From DASQDT01 sp036380435 (GTDB taxonomy: Bacteria; Acidobacteriota; Blastocatellia; Pyrinomonadales; Pyrinomonadaceae), in contig DASVES010000097.1 of assembly GCA_036380435.1 (NCBI GenBank), positions 1 through 5,364 of the forward strand: 5,364 nucleotides of DNA, in the 5' to 3' direction. The notes beneath the pieces were generated by a model. The model did not search any database. It saw nothing but the letters and a program-made list of their open reading frames with translations, and had not been told where the DNA came from. Position 1 is the stretch's first letter. Every line of letters starts with the position of its first letter. Below, one piece after another: positions 5,334-5,364 of the stretch. Position numbers and translations under genes: made by a program.

Positions 5334-5364
5334 CAGTACCGCGAGGCTTCCGCTCGCGGTACTG
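5334..5364. repeat. Perfect 12-bp palindrome at the right edge (CAGTACCGCGAG)
   Basis: CAGTACCGCGAG (5334-5345) is the exact reverse complement of the last 12 bases (5353-5364), with a 7-nt GCTTCCG loop. It lies upstream of the TPR promoter and may extend past the window edge. Its form (GC stem, short loop, intergenic) is like another REP-type dispersed palindrome; a terminator for a gene beyond the edge is also possible. Confidence 0.5.

Overview
The window is GC-rich and densely coded, with complete genes for a metal-dependent amidohydrolase/deaminase, a secreted protein of unknown function and a secreted TPR protein, plus the 3' part of a major facilitator superfamily (MFS) exporter gene that runs in from the left edge. 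The mix of gene types, the high GC and above all the kinds of dispersed repeats between genes suggest a Gram-negative, probably soil-type bacterium. From general familiarity my best guess is Acidobacteriota, perhaps Blastocatellia. No ribosomal or phylogenetic marker is present, so this is a weak inference.

Layout. Positions 1-1098 (+): C-terminal part of an MFS_3/EntS-type exporter whose central cytoplasmic loop is enlarged by an in-frame, repeat-derived insertion (about 244-415). Positions 1095-1193: a long inverted repeat that begins inside the MFS stop codon region and ends in a T run, so it looks like a terminator built from a dispersed repeat. Positions 1241-2611 (+): an amidohydrolase of the deaminase type (COG0402 group) with all metal and catalytic residues. 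After only 46 bp, 2658-3593 (+): a secreted protein with a class I glutamine-amidotransferase-like (DUF4350/ThuA-like) fold. Positions 3594-3936: no gene, but a repeat cluster made of a GGATGAAG array, a 210-nt composite REP/BIME-like element with nested inverted modules, and a TTTTGCC heptad array. Positions 3937-5244 (-): a secreted protein of about ten TPR repeats, convergent with the upstream pair, with a good ribosome-binding site and a promoter having a perfect TTGACA -35 box. Positions 5334-5364: another perfect palindrome at the right edge.

How the parts relate. The amidohydrolase and the secreted protein are probably co-transcribed; no shared pathway is evident. The MFS gene is probably a separate unit because the large inverted repeat lies between. 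The TPR gene is its own unit. The genes are ordinary. The notable content is the repeat landscape: at least five distinct repeat types, three of which start exactly at or within a stop codon and one of which has been accommodated inside a membrane-protein gene. The composite element at 3660-3869 shows compensatory base changes between its copies, which points to maintenance of its hairpins. I saw no tRNA, rRNA, CRISPR array, insertion sequence with a transposase, or convincing new defence or biosynthetic system.
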